DNA of 64,000 nucleotides from Duganella fentianensis (GCF_009857835.1 NZ_WWCL01000004.1:124001-188000); one strand, 5' to 3'. Counted from the stretch's first letter, positions 35,952 to 45,027 are shown. Notes: a model not told the origin generated them from the letters alone. A program made the numbers and translations.

Positions 35952-36887
35952 TCAGTCGCTGCCGCTGACAGGGGTAATGCCGGGCAGGTTGCAGCCGGCG
36001 ACTACTTCGCAGATGGCGTCGATGGCGGCTTTGCGGGTAAAGCTCTTGCGCCAGACGATGACCACGCGACGCGAAGGTACGGGCTGGTCGAACGGGCGGA
36101 ACTGCAGCATGCCGTCCCTGCTTTCCATGTCAGGCACGGAGGCGCGCGGCAGCACGGTCAGGCCTATGCCGCTGGCCACCATATGGCGTATGGTTTCCAG
36201 CGAAGAGCCTTCAAACGTGCGCTGCATGCCATTGCCCGGCGTGGCATAGCGCGCCATCTCCGGGCAGACTTCCAGTACCTGGTCGCGGAAGCAGTGGCCA
36301 TTCCCCAGCAGCAGCATGTTTTCCGTCTTCAGATCGTCGGCAGGGATGGTGCGGCGTTTGCACCATGCGTGCTGGGCCGGCATGGCCACCACGAAGGGTT
36401 CGTCATACAGGGCTTGCACGGCCATGCCGTGTTCGGGCAGGGGCAGCGCCATGATGGCGGCGTCCAGCTCGCCCTGACGCAGCATTTCCAGCAGGCGTAC
36501 CGTGAAGTTCTCCTGCAGGATCAGCGGCATCTGCGGCACTTTGTCTATCATGCCTTTGACCAGCGGCGGCAGCAGGTAGGGGCCTATGGTGTAGATCACA
36601 CCCAGACGTAGCGGGCCGGCCAGCGGATCTTTATTCTGTTTGGCCAGCTCTTTGATGGCGGCGGTCTGTTCCAGCACGCGTTCGGCCTGGGCCACGATCT
36701 GCGCGCCCAGCGGGGTGACGGAAATTTCCGCGCCGCCCCGTTCGAACAGTACTACGCCCAGTTCATCTTCGAGTTTCTTGATGGCGACCGATAACGTCGG
36801 CTGCGCAACGTAACACGCTTCGGCGGCGTGGCCGAAGTGCTTGGCTCGGGCAACTGCTACGATGTATTTCAGTTCGGTCAGAGTCAT
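35952..36887 (-). CDS. oxyR: Hydrogen-peroxide-inducible genes activator OxyR (LysR family)
   Basis: 311 aa. The N-terminal winged helix-turn-helix is LysR-type (MTLTELKYIVAVARAKHFGHAAEACYV). The two redox cysteines occur at Cys199 and Cys208 in NGHCFRDQVLEVCP, the same numbering as E. coli OxyR, so peroxide sensing by disulfide formation is expected. It typically activates catalase, peroxiredoxin and glutaredoxin genes. The 104-nt gap to the divergent pilU-like gene could hold a shared operator. Confidence 0.95.
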   Translation of the reverse strand: MTLTELKYIVAVARAKHFGHAAEACYVAQPTLSVAIKKLEDELGVVLFERGGAEISVTPLGAQIVAQAERVLEQTAAIKELAKQNKDPLAGPLRLGVIYTIGPYLLPPLVKGMIDKVPQMPLILQENFTVRLLEMLRQGELDAAIMALPLPEHGMAVQALYDEPFVVAMPAQHAWCKRRTIPADDLKTENMLLLGNGHCFRDQVLEVCPEMARYATPGNGMQRTFEGSSLETIRHMVASGIGLTVLPRASVPDMESRDGMLQFRPFDQPVPSRRVVIVWRKSFTRKAAIDAICEVVAGCNLPGITPVSGSD

Positions 36888-36954
36888 GCAGGTATTTGAA
36901 CACAGCCTATGTTGGTATGCAATAAATCTCGACCGATTGTCGCGCCGCCACCGA

Positions 36955-36960
36955 TATAAT
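36955..36960 (+). promoter_or_regulatory. -10 box of the second pilU-like gene
   Basis: Perfect TATAAT, 31 nt before ATG 36992, in the divergent oxyR intergenic region. No clear -35 was found. Confidence 0.45.
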
Positions 36961-36991
36961 GTGGGTTGCTCTGAAGCATCGAAAGGCTGAT

Positions 36992-38188
36992 ATGACTACC
37001 CCGTTTGGTCCGGAAGAGGCGCAAGCCTATCTGCACAAGCTGCTCAAGGTGATGCATCACATGGGCGCTTCCGATCTGTTTATTGCGGCTGATTTTCCGC
37101 CCAGCGTGAAAGCGCAGGGGGCGATGAAGCCGCTGAGCCAGCAGAAGCTGACGGGCCATGTGACCCGTGCGCTGGCGCTGTCCATCATGAACGAGAAGCA
37201 GCAGCGCGAGTTCGAAACCGAGCTCGAATGTAACTTCGCCATCTCGCTGCCCGAGGTGTGCCGCTTCCGCGTCAACGTCTTCGTGCAGCAGCAGAGCGTG
37301 GGCATGGTGATCCGTACCATCGCTTCGGAAATCCCCAACTTCGACAAGCTGGCCCTGCCGGAAGTGCTCAAGGATGTCATCATGAGCAAGCGCGGGCTGG
37401 TACTGGTGGTGGGTGGCACGGGCTCGGGCAAGTCCACCACGCTGGCCGCCATGATCGATTACCGCAATGCCCACTCGGCCGGCCACATCATCACGGTGGA
37501 AGACCCGGTCGAATACGTGCACAAGAACAAAGGCTGTCTGATTACGCACCGCGAAGTGGGCGTCGATACGCTGTCGTGGCATAACGCGCTGAAGAACACT
37601 TTGCGCCAGGCGCCCGATGTGATCCTGATCGGCGAAATCCGCGATACGGAAACCATGGAGCATGCCATCGCGTTTGCCGAGACGGGCCACCTGTGTCTGG
37701 GTACCCTGCATGCCAACAATGCCAACCAGACCATGGACCGCATCATCAACTTCTTCCCGGAAGAGCGGCGCAACCAGTTGCTGATGGATCTGTCGTCGAA
37801 TCTGCGCGCCATCGTGTCGCAGCGCCTGATCCGCACGGAAGACGGTACGGGCCGCAAAGCAGCCATCGAAATCCTGCTCAACACGCCGACCATAGCCGAG
37901 ATGATCTTCAAAGGTAACTTCCACGGCATCAAGGAGATCATGCACAAGTCGCGCGAACTCGGTATGTGCACGTTCGACCAGGCGCTGTACGAACTTTATA
38001 ATAACGGTTACATCGCTTACGAAGAAGCGCTGCGCAATGCCGACTCGGTGAACGGTTTACGCCTGCAGATCAAGCTGCACGGCGGCCGCAAGGAGCCGGC
38101 AGAAGGCGCCGCGACGCCGGCCGATACGCTCAGCATGCAGCTCGATGACGAGGCGGCAGAAGGCGATCAGCAAGCAGATAGCAAGTAA
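36992..38188 (+). CDS. Second PilT/PilU-family ATPase (PilU-like)
   Basis: 398 aa from ATG 36992; an upstream in-frame GTG/ATG region is not needed. Walker A GGTGSGKST, ITVEDPVEYVHKNKG, Walker B LIGEIRDTETM and GHLCLGTLHANNANQTMDRI are present. It resembles the PilU at 27720-28856 strongly, including the same ADFPPS-type N-terminus, but has an extra acidic C-terminal tail (EEGDQ-like) of about 30 residues. It is followed by rfaE2. It could be PilU proper, or an accessory retraction ATPase; the pilT-linked copy is the better candidate for canonical PilU. Confidence 0.9.
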   Translation: MTTPFGPEEAQAYLHKLLKVMHHMGASDLFIAADFPPSVKAQGAMKPLSQQKLTGHVTRALALSIMNEKQQREFETELECNFAISLPEVCRFRVNVFVQQQSVGMVIRTIASEIPNFDKLALPEVLKDVIMSKRGLVLVVGGTGSGKSTTLAAMIDYRNAHSAGHIITVEDPVEYVHKNKGCLITHREVGVDTLSWHNALKNTLRQAPDVILIGEIRDTETMEHAIAFAETGHLCLGTLHANNANQTMDRIINFFPEERRNQLLMDLSSNLRAIVSQRLIRTEDGTGRKAAIEILLNTPTIAEMIFKGNFHGIKEIMHKSRELGMCTFDQALYELYNNGYIAYEEALRNADSVNGLRLQIKLHGGRKEPAEGAATPADTLSMQLDDEAAEGDQQADSK

Positions 38189-38219
38189 GTAGCAAACAAG
38201 TAGCAAACAAGTAGCAAGT
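38177..38219 (+). repeat. 11-nt tandem repeat at the end of the pilU-like gene
   Basis: Imperfect tandem copies of AAGTAGCAAAC at 38187-38197 and 38198-38208, a variant at 38209-38219 and a weaker one at 38177-38186. The first copies overlap the stop codon (TAA 38186-38188) and each carries extra TAG/TAA triplets. Confidence 0.8.
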
Positions 38220-38259
38220 AAGGCAGCACCCGATTCAGTATCACTATAGGAAGTAACCC

Positions 38260-38748
38260 ATGCCACAATTCGAAGAAAAAATCTGCAGCCGCGACCAGCT
38301 GGCAGCGCGTGTGGCAGCGCTGCCCAAGCCCGTGGTCATGACCAACGGTGTGTTTGACATACTGCATCGCGGCCATGTCACCTATCTGGCCCAGGCCCGC
38401 GCTCTGGGCGCTTCGCTGGTGGTGGCGGCCAATACCGATGCCTCCGTCAAGCGCCTGGGCAAGGGCGATGACCGCCCGCTCAACAACTGCGCCGACCGCA
38501 TGGCCGTACTGGCTGCGCTGGAATCGGTCGATCTGGTGGTGGAGTTTGATGAAGATACGGCCTTGCAGGCCGTGCTGACGGCGCGTCCGGAAATCTATGC
38601 CAAAGGCGGCGATTACCAGATGGACGAAATTCCCGAAGGGCTGGCTGTGCTGGCCTATGGCGGTGAAGCCGTGGCGATCGAATTCGAACACGACCGCTCC
38701 ACCACCAAATTACTCACCAAAGTGCGCTCGCACAAGCTGCAAGGCTGA
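38260..38748 (+). CDS. rfaE2: D-glycero-beta-D-manno-heptose 1-phosphate adenylyltransferase
   Basis: 162 aa, a stand-alone nucleotidyltransferase domain that makes ADP-heptose precursor for lipopolysaccharide core. Motifs: TNGVFDILHRGHVTYL with HxGH, ANTDASVKRLGKGDDRP, and the C-terminal YAKGGDY. In E. coli this is fused as HldE; here the kinase domain is separate. A good ribosome-binding site AGGAAG precedes the ATG. Downstream of the pilU-like gene. Confidence 0.93.
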   Translation: MPQFEEKICSRDQLAARVAALPKPVVMTNGVFDILHRGHVTYLAQARALGASLVVAANTDASVKRLGKGDDRPLNNCADRMAVLAALESVDLVVEFDEDTALQAVLTARPEIYAKGGDYQMDEIPEGLAVLAYGGEAVAIEFEHDRSTTKLLTKVRSHKLQG

Positions 38749-38761
38749 CACCCTTGCGGTA

Positions 38762-39232
38762 TCAGGCGCCGCCGGCATAGCCGTTCTGGCGCCACGCTTC
38801 AAACACCACCACGGCCACCGTGTTCGACAGATTCATGCTGCGGTTATCGGGCCGCATGGGCAGGCGGATGCGCTGGGCCGGAGCGAAACTTTCGCGCAGG
38901 GCCGGATCGAGGCCGCGCGTTTCCGAACCGAATACAAAGACATCGCCGGGCTGGAAGTTCGCTTGCGCAAACGGCGAGGAGCCGTGCGTGGTCATGGCGA
39001 ACATGCGTTCCGGCGCCGGCTGCACGGCGGCCAGAAACGCCTCCCAGTCCGGATGCACTTTCATGCGCGCGTACTCGTGGTAATCGAGCCCCGCGCGCTT
39101 GAGTTTCGAGTCTTCCAGCGGAAAGCCCAGCGGTTCTATCAGATGCAACTGCGCGCCCGTGTTGGCGCACAGGCGGATCACATTGCCCGTATTCGGTGGA
39201 ATTTCCGGTTGAACTAAAACGACATGAAACAC
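38762..39232 (-). CDS. trmL: tRNA (cytidine(34)-2'-O)-methyltransferase
   Basis: 156 aa from GTG 39232, chosen because AAGGAG lies 6 nt before it and because it gives FHVVLVQPEIPPNTGNVIRL at the N-terminus, the family norm. Deep-knot SPOUT motifs FGSETRGLD and RSMNLSNTVAVVVFE are present. Methylates the wobble base of tRNA-Leu. An in-frame ATG 24 nt upstream overlaps the Shine-Dalgarno sequence and is rejected. Follows comF by 20 nt. Confidence 0.93.
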   Translation of the reverse strand: MFHVVLVQPEIPPNTGNVIRLCANTGAQLHLIEPLGFPLEDSKLKRAGLDYHEYARMKVHPDWEAFLAAVQPAPERMFAMTTHGSSPFAQANFQPGDVFVFGSETRGLDPALRESFAPAQRIRLPMRPDNRSMNLSNTVAVVVFEAWRQNGYAGGA

Positions 39233-39252
39233 GTGCTTCTCCTTAATGCAAT

Positions 39253-40116
39253 TCAATGGGGCGGTGTGCGGGCGAACACCAGATTACTGATACGGCTGGC
39301 GCCATAGCGCTGCAGCGTGGCCGCAATTTCCTGCAAGGTACTGCCGCTGGTCATCACATCATCGACGATGCCGATGTGCCGGCCGCGCACCTGCACCGCA
39401 GTGCTGACAGCAAACGCAGCGGCCAGATTGTGCTGGCGCGCGCTGGCCGTGACCAGGCTTTGCGGCGCCGTATCGCGCACCCGCAGCAGCAAGCGTGGCG
39501 CCAGTGCGATGCCGAGCTGGCGCGCCAGCGGACGGGCGATTTCCAGCGCCTGATTGTAGCCCCGTTCTGCCAGCCGGCGCGGCCCCAGCGGCACGGGGCA
39601 GAGCAGTTCGGGCAGGCGGTAGTCCGGCTGGCGCAGCACGGCATCGCGCAACTGCTGCGCCATCAGCCCTGCGTAGGCCAGCCGCTGGTCAAATTTCAGC
39701 TGCAGCACCAGCTGGTCTAGCGGCAGCGCATAGCTGCATGCCACCACGGTCTGCGCATAGGCTGGCCGTTGCTGCTGACACTGGCCGCATAGCTGCGGCA
39801 GCACCGCTTCTGTCGTGGCCAGCCCGGCAGGCTGGGCCGGCACTGCGTCTGCTACGTGCAGCGCGCTGGCGTCCAGCGTGGCCGGTGGCAGTTGCGGCAG
39901 CGGATTGGCACAGCAGGCGCAGCGCAAGCCGTTGGCGGCGGCGCTGAAAAACTGCGCGCAGCAAGCGGGGCAGAGCAGAGCCCCCGCCTCGGCGTCGCCG
40001 CACAGGGCGCAGGCAGGCGGCAGCAGGGTATCGAGCAGGCGCTGCGCAGTGCGGCGCCCAAAGTTAGCCAGATTGCGCGGCAGGCGCGCGGATGCAGGCG
40101 GTGCAGCGGCAGACAT
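39253..40116 (-). CDS. ComF family phosphoribosyltransferase-like protein
   Basis: 287 aa. N-terminal zinc-finger-like cysteine pairs (CALC, CPAC, CACC, CGQC) are followed by a phosphoribosyltransferase domain with VPLGPRRLAERGYNQALEIARPLA and PRPP motif VDDVMTSGST. ComF/GntX proteins are linked to DNA uptake and use of DNA as nutrient. Ala/Leu/Gln-rich throughout. Upstream of trmL, divergent from the BioC-like methyltransferase. Confidence 0.9.
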   Translation of the reverse strand: MSAAAPPASARLPRNLANFGRRTAQRLLDTLLPPACALCGDAEAGALLCPACCAQFFSAAANGLRCACCANPLPQLPPATLDASALHVADAVPAQPAGLATTEAVLPQLCGQCQQQRPAYAQTVVACSYALPLDQLVLQLKFDQRLAYAGLMAQQLRDAVLRQPDYRLPELLCPVPLGPRRLAERGYNQALEIARPLARQLGIALAPRLLLRVRDTAPQSLVTASARQHNLAAAFAVSTAVQVRGRHIGIVDDVMTSGSTLQEIAATLQRYGASRISNLVFARTPPH

Positions 40117-40189
40117 AGCAGCCTCCGGACGCGAGAGTCTCCAACCATGTACACTGCCGACATTATCGCATTACATCGCCCTCATCACC

Positions 40190-41116
40190 ATGCAAGCCCC
40201 TGCCCAACCTCCCAAACTTAGTGCTCCTATTGATCTGCAGCGTGTACGCAGCCTGTTCCAGCGCCCGCAGCGCGTGGCCGCAGCGGATTTCCTGCGCCGT
40301 GAAATTGCGTCGCGCATGTTCGACCGGCTGGAACTGGTCAAAATTGCCCCCCAGCGCCTGATCGATGCCGGCTGCGGCATGGGCGCCGATCTGCCCCAGT
40401 TGCAGAAAACTTATCCCGCGGCCCAGATACTGGGCGTGGACGCGGCCCTGCCGATGTTGCAGGCGGCGCAGAAGCCGGGCAGCCGTGGTTCTTCGCTGAA
40501 CCAGCTGCTGAGCAAGCTGCTGCCGGCCAAGGCTGGGGTGGACCTGCTATGCGCCGATTTTGCCGAGCTGCCGCTGGGCCATCTGAGTGTCGATCTGCTG
40601 TGGTCGAATCTGGCGCTGCACTGGCACCCCCAGCCGGACCGCGTGTTTGCCGAATGGCGCCGCGTGCTGCGGGTGAACGGCTTGCTGATGTTTTCCTGCT
40701 TTGGTCCGGACAGCCTGCGCGAGCTGCGCGCTGCCTTTGGCGAGGCGGATCTGGCCGAACATACCTTGCCCTTCGTCGACATGCACGATTTCGGCGACCA
40801 GCTGGTGGAAGCCGGCTTTGCCACGCCCGTGCTCGATATGGAAACCATCACTGTCACTTACGACACGGCGCAAGCCCTGCTGGCCGATGTACGTGCGCTC
40901 GGTGGCAACCCGCTGGCCACCGTGCCGCGTGGCCTGATGGGCCGCCAGCGCTGGCAGCGCATGCTGGCTGCGCTGGAGCGCGGACGCCGTGCAGATGGCA
41001 AGTTAGCGCTCACTTTTGAGGTCATTTATGGACACGCCTTCCGTCCCCAGGCGCGCATGACGTCAAGTGGTGAGGCCATAATCCGCTTTGATTTACCACG
41101 AAAAGGGCCAAAATAG
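40190..41116 (+). CDS. BioC-like SAM-dependent methyltransferase
   Basis: 308 aa from ATG 40190 (MQAPAQPPKLSAPIDLQRVRSLF). Class I methyltransferase motif DAGCGMGADLP (I), LLCADFAELPL (near II), DLLWSNLALHWHPQP (the NLALHW signature of BioC), and SCFGPDSLRELRAAF. BioC methylates malonyl-ACP to start pimelate synthesis for biotin. Its place next to comF is typical in Oxalobacteraceae, though the rest of the bio genes are not here. Assignment to BioC activity is likely but not proven. Confidence 0.85.
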   Translation: MQAPAQPPKLSAPIDLQRVRSLFQRPQRVAAADFLRREIASRMFDRLELVKIAPQRLIDAGCGMGADLPQLQKTYPAAQILGVDAALPMLQAAQKPGSRGSSLNQLLSKLLPAKAGVDLLCADFAELPLGHLSVDLLWSNLALHWHPQPDRVFAEWRRVLRVNGLLMFSCFGPDSLRELRAAFGEADLAEHTLPFVDMHDFGDQLVEAGFATPVLDMETITVTYDTAQALLADVRALGGNPLATVPRGLMGRQRWQRMLAALERGRRADGKLALTFEVIYGHAFRPQARMTSSGEAIIRFDLPRKGPK

Positions 41117-41176
41117 GGTTTTTCTATCGGAAGTGTGGTAAGCCTAGCAAGTCGAAATCTTGATATAGATTATTTC

Positions 41177-41205
41177 TTGAGCGTGGTAGTCTACTTATAT
41201 ATAAT
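41177..41205 (+). promoter_or_regulatory. Sigma70-type promoter of the cytochrome aa3 operon
   Basis: TTGAGC (41177-41182), a 17-nt spacer and TATAAT (41200-41205) make one of the best consensus promoters in the window. The predicted transcription start is near 41212, leaving a leader of about 300 nt before coxB. Confidence 0.75.
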
Positions 41206-41211
41206 CGGCCA

Positions 41212-41514
41212 ACAAATTTTGCCTTCGGACCAAGCTGCCAGCCATAAAAAGGCAGCCTGAACCGGAGGCGGATAGCAGCGAGCACGAACGAGCAGTGGAA
41301 TTAAGCAGAATCGGGCTTTTTTATTGTCCTTAGGCAGCATCGAGGACGCTAGCTAGGCCCTAAGGCCCCGCCGGGCGCTTGTCGGAGCAGTGTTACCGAC
41401 GAGTCTGGCATGGGGCCTGAGGTTGTTTAAGGAGCGACGCCGGTTCAGTTCACCGAAATCCGGAGTCGTTAAAAAATATACTAATTTTTAATTTCTTGGG
41501 TGGTTGGGGACAAC
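41212..41514 (+). ncRNA. Long structured 5' leader of coxB, candidate cis-regulatory RNA
   Basis: This stretch has no gene. Two structures are visible. (1) GCTGCC/GGCAGC (41234-41239/41251-41256), an 11-nt loop. (2) A long hairpin from 41360 to 41421: AGGCCCC/GGGGCCT (41363-41369/41412-41418), extended outward by two pairs after one mismatch; GCCGG/CTGGC with a G-U pair (41370-41374/41405-41409); and an 8-bp apical stem 41378-41385/41396-41403 capped by the loop AGCAGTGTTA. A T6 tract at 41317-41322 follows no clear stem. I do not recognise a known RNA family. Confidence 0.5.
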
Positions 41515-42729
41515 ATGAAACATGCGAAACGACTTCCATCGTTGATGCTCGGACTGTCAGTGATGGCAGCCAATATCCCAGCGTGGGCGGCTGAAGCGGC
41601 AGGCAGTTATACGTCGGCTACGGGCGGTACCGGCGGACCTGTCGCCGGCGAACTGAATTTGCAACCGCCGGCAACCCAGATTGCATCGGAAATCTACAGT
41701 CTGCACACGTGGATGATGATGGTCTGTCTGGTCATCTTCGTCGGCGTGTTCGGCGTGATGTTCTACTCTATCTTCAAACACCGTAAGTCGCTTGGTCACA
41801 AACCGGCGACCTTCCATGAATCCACCGCCGTCGAGATCGCCTGGACCGTGGTGCCTTTCCTGATCGTGATCGGAATGGCACTGCCAGCCACGCGCACCGT
41901 GGTAGGCATGAAAGACACCTCGAATGCCGACATCACCATCAAGGTCACCGGCATGCAGTGGAAATGGGGCTATGACTACCTGAAAGGCGAGGGCGAAGGC
42001 ATTTCCTTCCTGTCCAACCTGTCCACCCCGCGTTCGCAAGTGGGCGCACCCGGCTTCGAGCCGACCGAAAAACGTGGCGACAACTACCTGATGGAAGTCG
42101 ATCAGGAAGTGGTTGTGCCGGTCAACAAGAAAATCCGTCTGGTCACTACGGCCAACGACGTGATCCACTCCTGGTCGATTCCCGCCTTCGGCGTGAAACA
42201 GGATGCGATTCCCGGTTTCGTGCGCGATACCTGGTTCAAATCGGAACACACGGGCACCTTCCGCGGTTACTGCTCGGAACTGTGTGGCAAGGAACACGCT
42301 TTCATGCCTATCGTGGTGCGCGTGGTCAGCGATGCTGATTACAGCGCCTGGGTCGCTGCCAAGAAAAAAGAAATGGCCGCACTGGCCGATGATCCGAGCA
42401 AGACCTGGACTATCGACGAACTGAAAACCAAGGGCGAAAAAGTATATGCCGCCAATTGCGTAGCCTGCCACCAGGCCAACGGCAAGGGCATGCCCGGCAC
42501 CTTCGCACCACTGGACGGCTCGCCTGTTGTAACGGGCCCGAAAGCGGAACAGATTAACGTGCTGTTGCACGGTAAGAAGAGCGGTAAATATGGCACGGAG
42601 ATGCCAGCGTGGAAGCAACTGTCGGATACGGATATTGCTGCGGTGATCACCTACACCCGCAATAGCTGGTCGAACAAGGCCGCCGAAAACATCGTCCAAC
42701 CAGCCGAAGTTGTGGCTGCACGTAAGTAA
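41515..42729 (+). CDS. coxB: Cytochrome c oxidase subunit II with fused cytochrome c domain
   Basis: 404 aa from ATG 41515, preceded by GGTTGGGGA; a GTG 15 nt earlier is less likely. Signal peptide, then two membrane helices (about 55-78 and 98-118). The CuA domain has the ligands in CSELCGKEHAFM. A C-terminal extension carries one heme c site CVACH in YAANCVACHQANGKGMPG, so this is a caa3-like subunit II. It receives electrons from cytochrome c and passes them to subunit I. First gene of the oxidase operon. Confidence 0.95.
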   Translation: MKHAKRLPSLMLGLSVMAANIPAWAAEAAGSYTSATGGTGGPVAGELNLQPPATQIASEIYSLHTWMMMVCLVIFVGVFGVMFYSIFKHRKSLGHKPATFHESTAVEIAWTVVPFLIVIGMALPATRTVVGMKDTSNADITIKVTGMQWKWGYDYLKGEGEGISFLSNLSTPRSQVGAPGFEPTEKRGDNYLMEVDQEVVVPVNKKIRLVTTANDVIHSWSIPAFGVKQDAIPGFVRDTWFKSEHTGTFRGYCSELCGKEHAFMPIVVRVVSDADYSAWVAAKKKEMAALADDPSKTWTIDELKTKGEKVYAANCVACHQANGKGMPGTFAPLDGSPVVTGPKAEQINVLLHGKKSGKYGTEMPAWKQLSDTDIAAVITYTRNSWSNKAAENIVQPAEVVAARK

Positions 42730-42744
42730 TCAGGAGCGTTACAA

Positions 42745-44340
42745 ATGAGCACTAGCACTTTAGATCACGCGCACGATCACCATGGCGACCACGCGCACGA
42801 CCATCCACATGGCCTGTCGCGCTGGCTGTTTGCCACCAACCACAAGGACATCGGTACGCTGTACCTGTGGTTCTCGCTGATTATGCTGATGTCGGGCGGC
42901 GTACTGGCCCTGATGATCCGCACCGAGCTGTTCAAGCCGGGCCTGCAGTTCTTCCAGCCCGAGTTCTTCAACCAGCTGACCACCATGCACGGTCTGGTGA
43001 TGGTGTTTGGCGCCATCATGCCAGCCTTCGTAGGCTTCGCTAACTGGATGATCCCGCTGCAGATAGGCGCATCCGATATGGCGTTTGCCCGTATGAACAA
43101 CTTCTCGTTCTGGCTGCTGCCACCGGCAGCGCTGCTGCTGGCCGGTTCCTTCTTCGTGCCGGGCGGTGCCACGGCGGCCGGCTGGACCCTGTACGCGCCG
43201 CTGTCTAGCCAGATGGGCATAGGCATGGACATGGGTATTTTCGCCATGCACCTGATGGGCGCCTCCTCCATCATGGGTTCGATCAACATCATCGTCACCA
43301 TCCTCAACATGCGCGCGCCCGGCATGACGCTGATGAAGATGCCGATGTTCTGCTGGACCTGGCTGATCACTGCCTACCTGCTGATCGCCGTGATGCCTGT
43401 GCTGGCCGGCGCTATCACCATGACCCTGACCGACCGTCACTTCGGTACCTCCTTCTTCAACGCCGCTGGCGGTGGTGATCCGGTGATGTATCAGCACATC
43501 TTCTGGTTCTTCGGTCACCCTGAGGTGTACATCATGATTCTGCCGGCCTTCGGCATCGTTTCGCAGATCCTGCCAGCGTTCGCCCGCAAGCAGCTGTTCG
43601 GTTACGCTTCCATGGTGTACGCCACCGCGTCGATCGCGATTCTGTCCTTCATCGTGTGGGCCCACCACATGTTCACCACCGGTATGCCCGTGACGTCGCA
43701 GCTGTTCTTCATGTACGCCACCATGCTGATCGCCGTACCGACTGGCGTGAAAGTGTTTAACTGGGTCGCTACCATGTGGAAGGGTTCGATGACTTTTGAG
43801 ACCCCGATGCTGTTCACCGTGGGCTTCATCTTCGTGTTCACCATCGGCGGCTTCACCGGCCTGATACTGGCAGTAACCCCGATCGACATCCAGCTGCAGG
43901 ACACCTACTATGTGGTGGCGCACTTCCACTACGTGCTGGTGGCCGGCTCGCTGTTTGCCCTGTTCGCCGGCTTCTACTACTGGTCGCCGAAATGGACTGG
44001 CCATATGTACAACGAAGGCATGGGCAAGTTCCACTTCTGGGCTTCGCTGATCACCTTCAACATCACCTTCTTCCCTATGCACTTCCTGGGTCTGGCCGGT
44101 ATGCCACGCCGCTATGCCGACTACTCGGCCCAGTTCACCGACTTCAACTCGATCGCTACCATCGGTGCTTTCGGTTTCGGCCTGTCGCAAGCCTTCTTCC
44201 TGTTCTTCGTCGTGCTGCCGACCATCCGTGGCGGCAAAAAAGCCGAAGCCAAGCCATGGGAAGGCGCGGAAGGTCTGGAGTGGACCGTGCCTTCGCCAGC
44301 ACCGTTCCATACTTTCGAAACCCCGCCACAGGTGAAGTAA
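42745..44340 (+). CDS. ctaD: Cytochrome c oxidase subunit I
   Basis: 531 aa, twelve membrane helices, the heme a / heme a3-CuB catalytic subunit that reduces O2 and pumps protons. Seen: the His-rich N-terminal tail ([14 protein letters not shown]), [14 protein letters not shown] with a heme a ligand, the CuB/His-Tyr motif [14 protein letters not shown], the HHMFTTG CuB histidines, and VAHFHYVL with the heme a and a3 histidines. It follows coxB by 15 nt. Confidence 0.97.
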   Translation: MSTSTLDHAHDHHGDHAHDHPHGLSRWLFATNHKDIGTLYLWFSLIMLMSGGVLALMIRTELFKPGLQFFQPEFFNQLTTMHGLVMVFGAIMPAFVGFANWMIPLQIGASDMAFARMNNFSFWLLPPAALLLAGSFFVPGGATAAGWTLYAPLSSQMGIGMDMGIFAMHLMGASSIMGSINIIVTILNMRAPGMTLMKMPMFCWTWLITAYLLIAVMPVLAGAITMTLTDRHFGTSFFNAAGGGDPVMYQHIFWFFGHPEVYIMILPAFGIVSQILPAFARKQLFGYASMVYATASIAILSFIVWAHHMFTTGMPVTSQLFFMYATMLIAVPTGVKVFNWVATMWKGSMTFETPMLFTVGFIFVFTIGGFTGLILAVTPIDIQLQDTYYVVAHFHYVLVAGSLFALFAGFYYWSPKWTGHMYNEGMGKFHFWASLITFNITFFPMHFLGLAGMPRRYADYSAQFTDFNSIATIGAFGFGLSQAFFLFFVVLPTIRGGKKAEAKPWEGAEGLEWTVPSPAPFHTFETPPQVK

Positions 44341-44342
44341 TC

Positions 44343-44453
44343 GTGAGCCAGCCTAGCAAAAAGACGAACAACGCTCGTACCGGCTGGCTGCTGGCCGGTC
44401 TGGCACTGTTCTTCTTCGTGTCGGTATTCGTTAAACGCATGTGGCTGAGCTAA
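44343..44453 (+). CDS. Cytochrome oxidase small assembly protein (36 aa)
   Basis: A very short gene from GTG 44343, two nt after the ctaD stop, to TAA 44451-44453. The product begins with SQPSKKTNNARTG, has one hydrophobic helix WLLAGLALFFFVSVFV and ends KRMWLS. Single-helix proteins of this kind are found between ctaD and ctaG in betaproteobacteria and are called cytochrome oxidase small assembly proteins; their exact role is unclear. ctaG starts one nt after its stop. Confidence 0.8.
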   Translation: MSQPSKKTNNARTGWLLAGLALFFFVSVFVKRMWLS

Positions 44454-44454
44454 C

Positions 44455-45012
44455 GTGAGCGACGAACCAGCCAGCCGTGGTCTGAACCGCACTTTACTGG
44501 GCAAGCTGATCGTCGTCGCGATTCTGATGTTCGGCTTTGCCTACGCGCTCAATCCGTTCTACCGCCAGATCTGCGAAGCACTGGGCATCAATGTGCTGAC
44601 ACAGAAAGACGGCACGGTGAGCGCGCCGGTAAATACGCAGATCGATACCACGCGTCAGGTGGTGGTGGAGTTCGACGGCAATGCGCAAGGCCCGTGGCGT
44701 TTCCGCCCCGTGACGCACAGCATGACCGTGCATCCGGGCGAACTGGTAACGGCCATGTATGAAGTGGTCAATACGCTCAACCGTCCCGTGAGTGCGCAAG
44801 CCATACCGAGCTACGCACCACAGAACGCCATGCCGCATTTTAAGAAGGTCGAGTGTTTCTGCTTCAAGCAGCAGACCTTGCAGGCCAACGAAGCAAAGCA
44901 GATGCCGGTGGTGTTTTTCATCGATCCGGCCCTGCCCAGGGATGTGAAAACGATTACCCTGTCCTACACTTTCTTTGAAGTGGGTGGACTGGAAAAAACA
45001 GCAGCACGCTAA
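44455..45012 (+). CDS. ctaG: Cytochrome c oxidase assembly protein CtaG (Cox11 type)
   Basis: 185 aa from GTG 44455. A membrane-anchored periplasmic copper chaperone that inserts CuB into subunit I. One N-terminal helix (about 14-32), then the immunoglobulin-like domain with the copper motif ECFCF (residues about 130-134) and VVFFIDPALP. It is packed tightly in the operon between the small assembly protein and the DUF2970 gene. Confidence 0.95.
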   Translation: MSDEPASRGLNRTLLGKLIVVAILMFGFAYALNPFYRQICEALGINVLTQKDGTVSAPVNTQIDTTRQVVVEFDGNAQGPWRFRPVTHSMTVHPGELVTAMYEVVNTLNRPVSAQAIPSYAPQNAMPHFKKVECFCFKQQTLQANEAKQMPVVFFIDPALPRDVKTITLSYTFFEVGGLEKTAAR

Positions 45013-45027
45013 GGCTTAAGGGGTGGC

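Noticed and set aside
41317..41322. Intrinsic terminator at the T6 tract within the coxB leader
   Set aside because: No GC stem ends next to the T-run, so attenuation at this point is not supported.
41212..41421. 6S RNA, tmRNA or tRNA in the coxB leader
   Set aside because: No tRNA acceptor/T-loop pattern and no single long duplex with a central bubble was visible, so a known family was not claimed.
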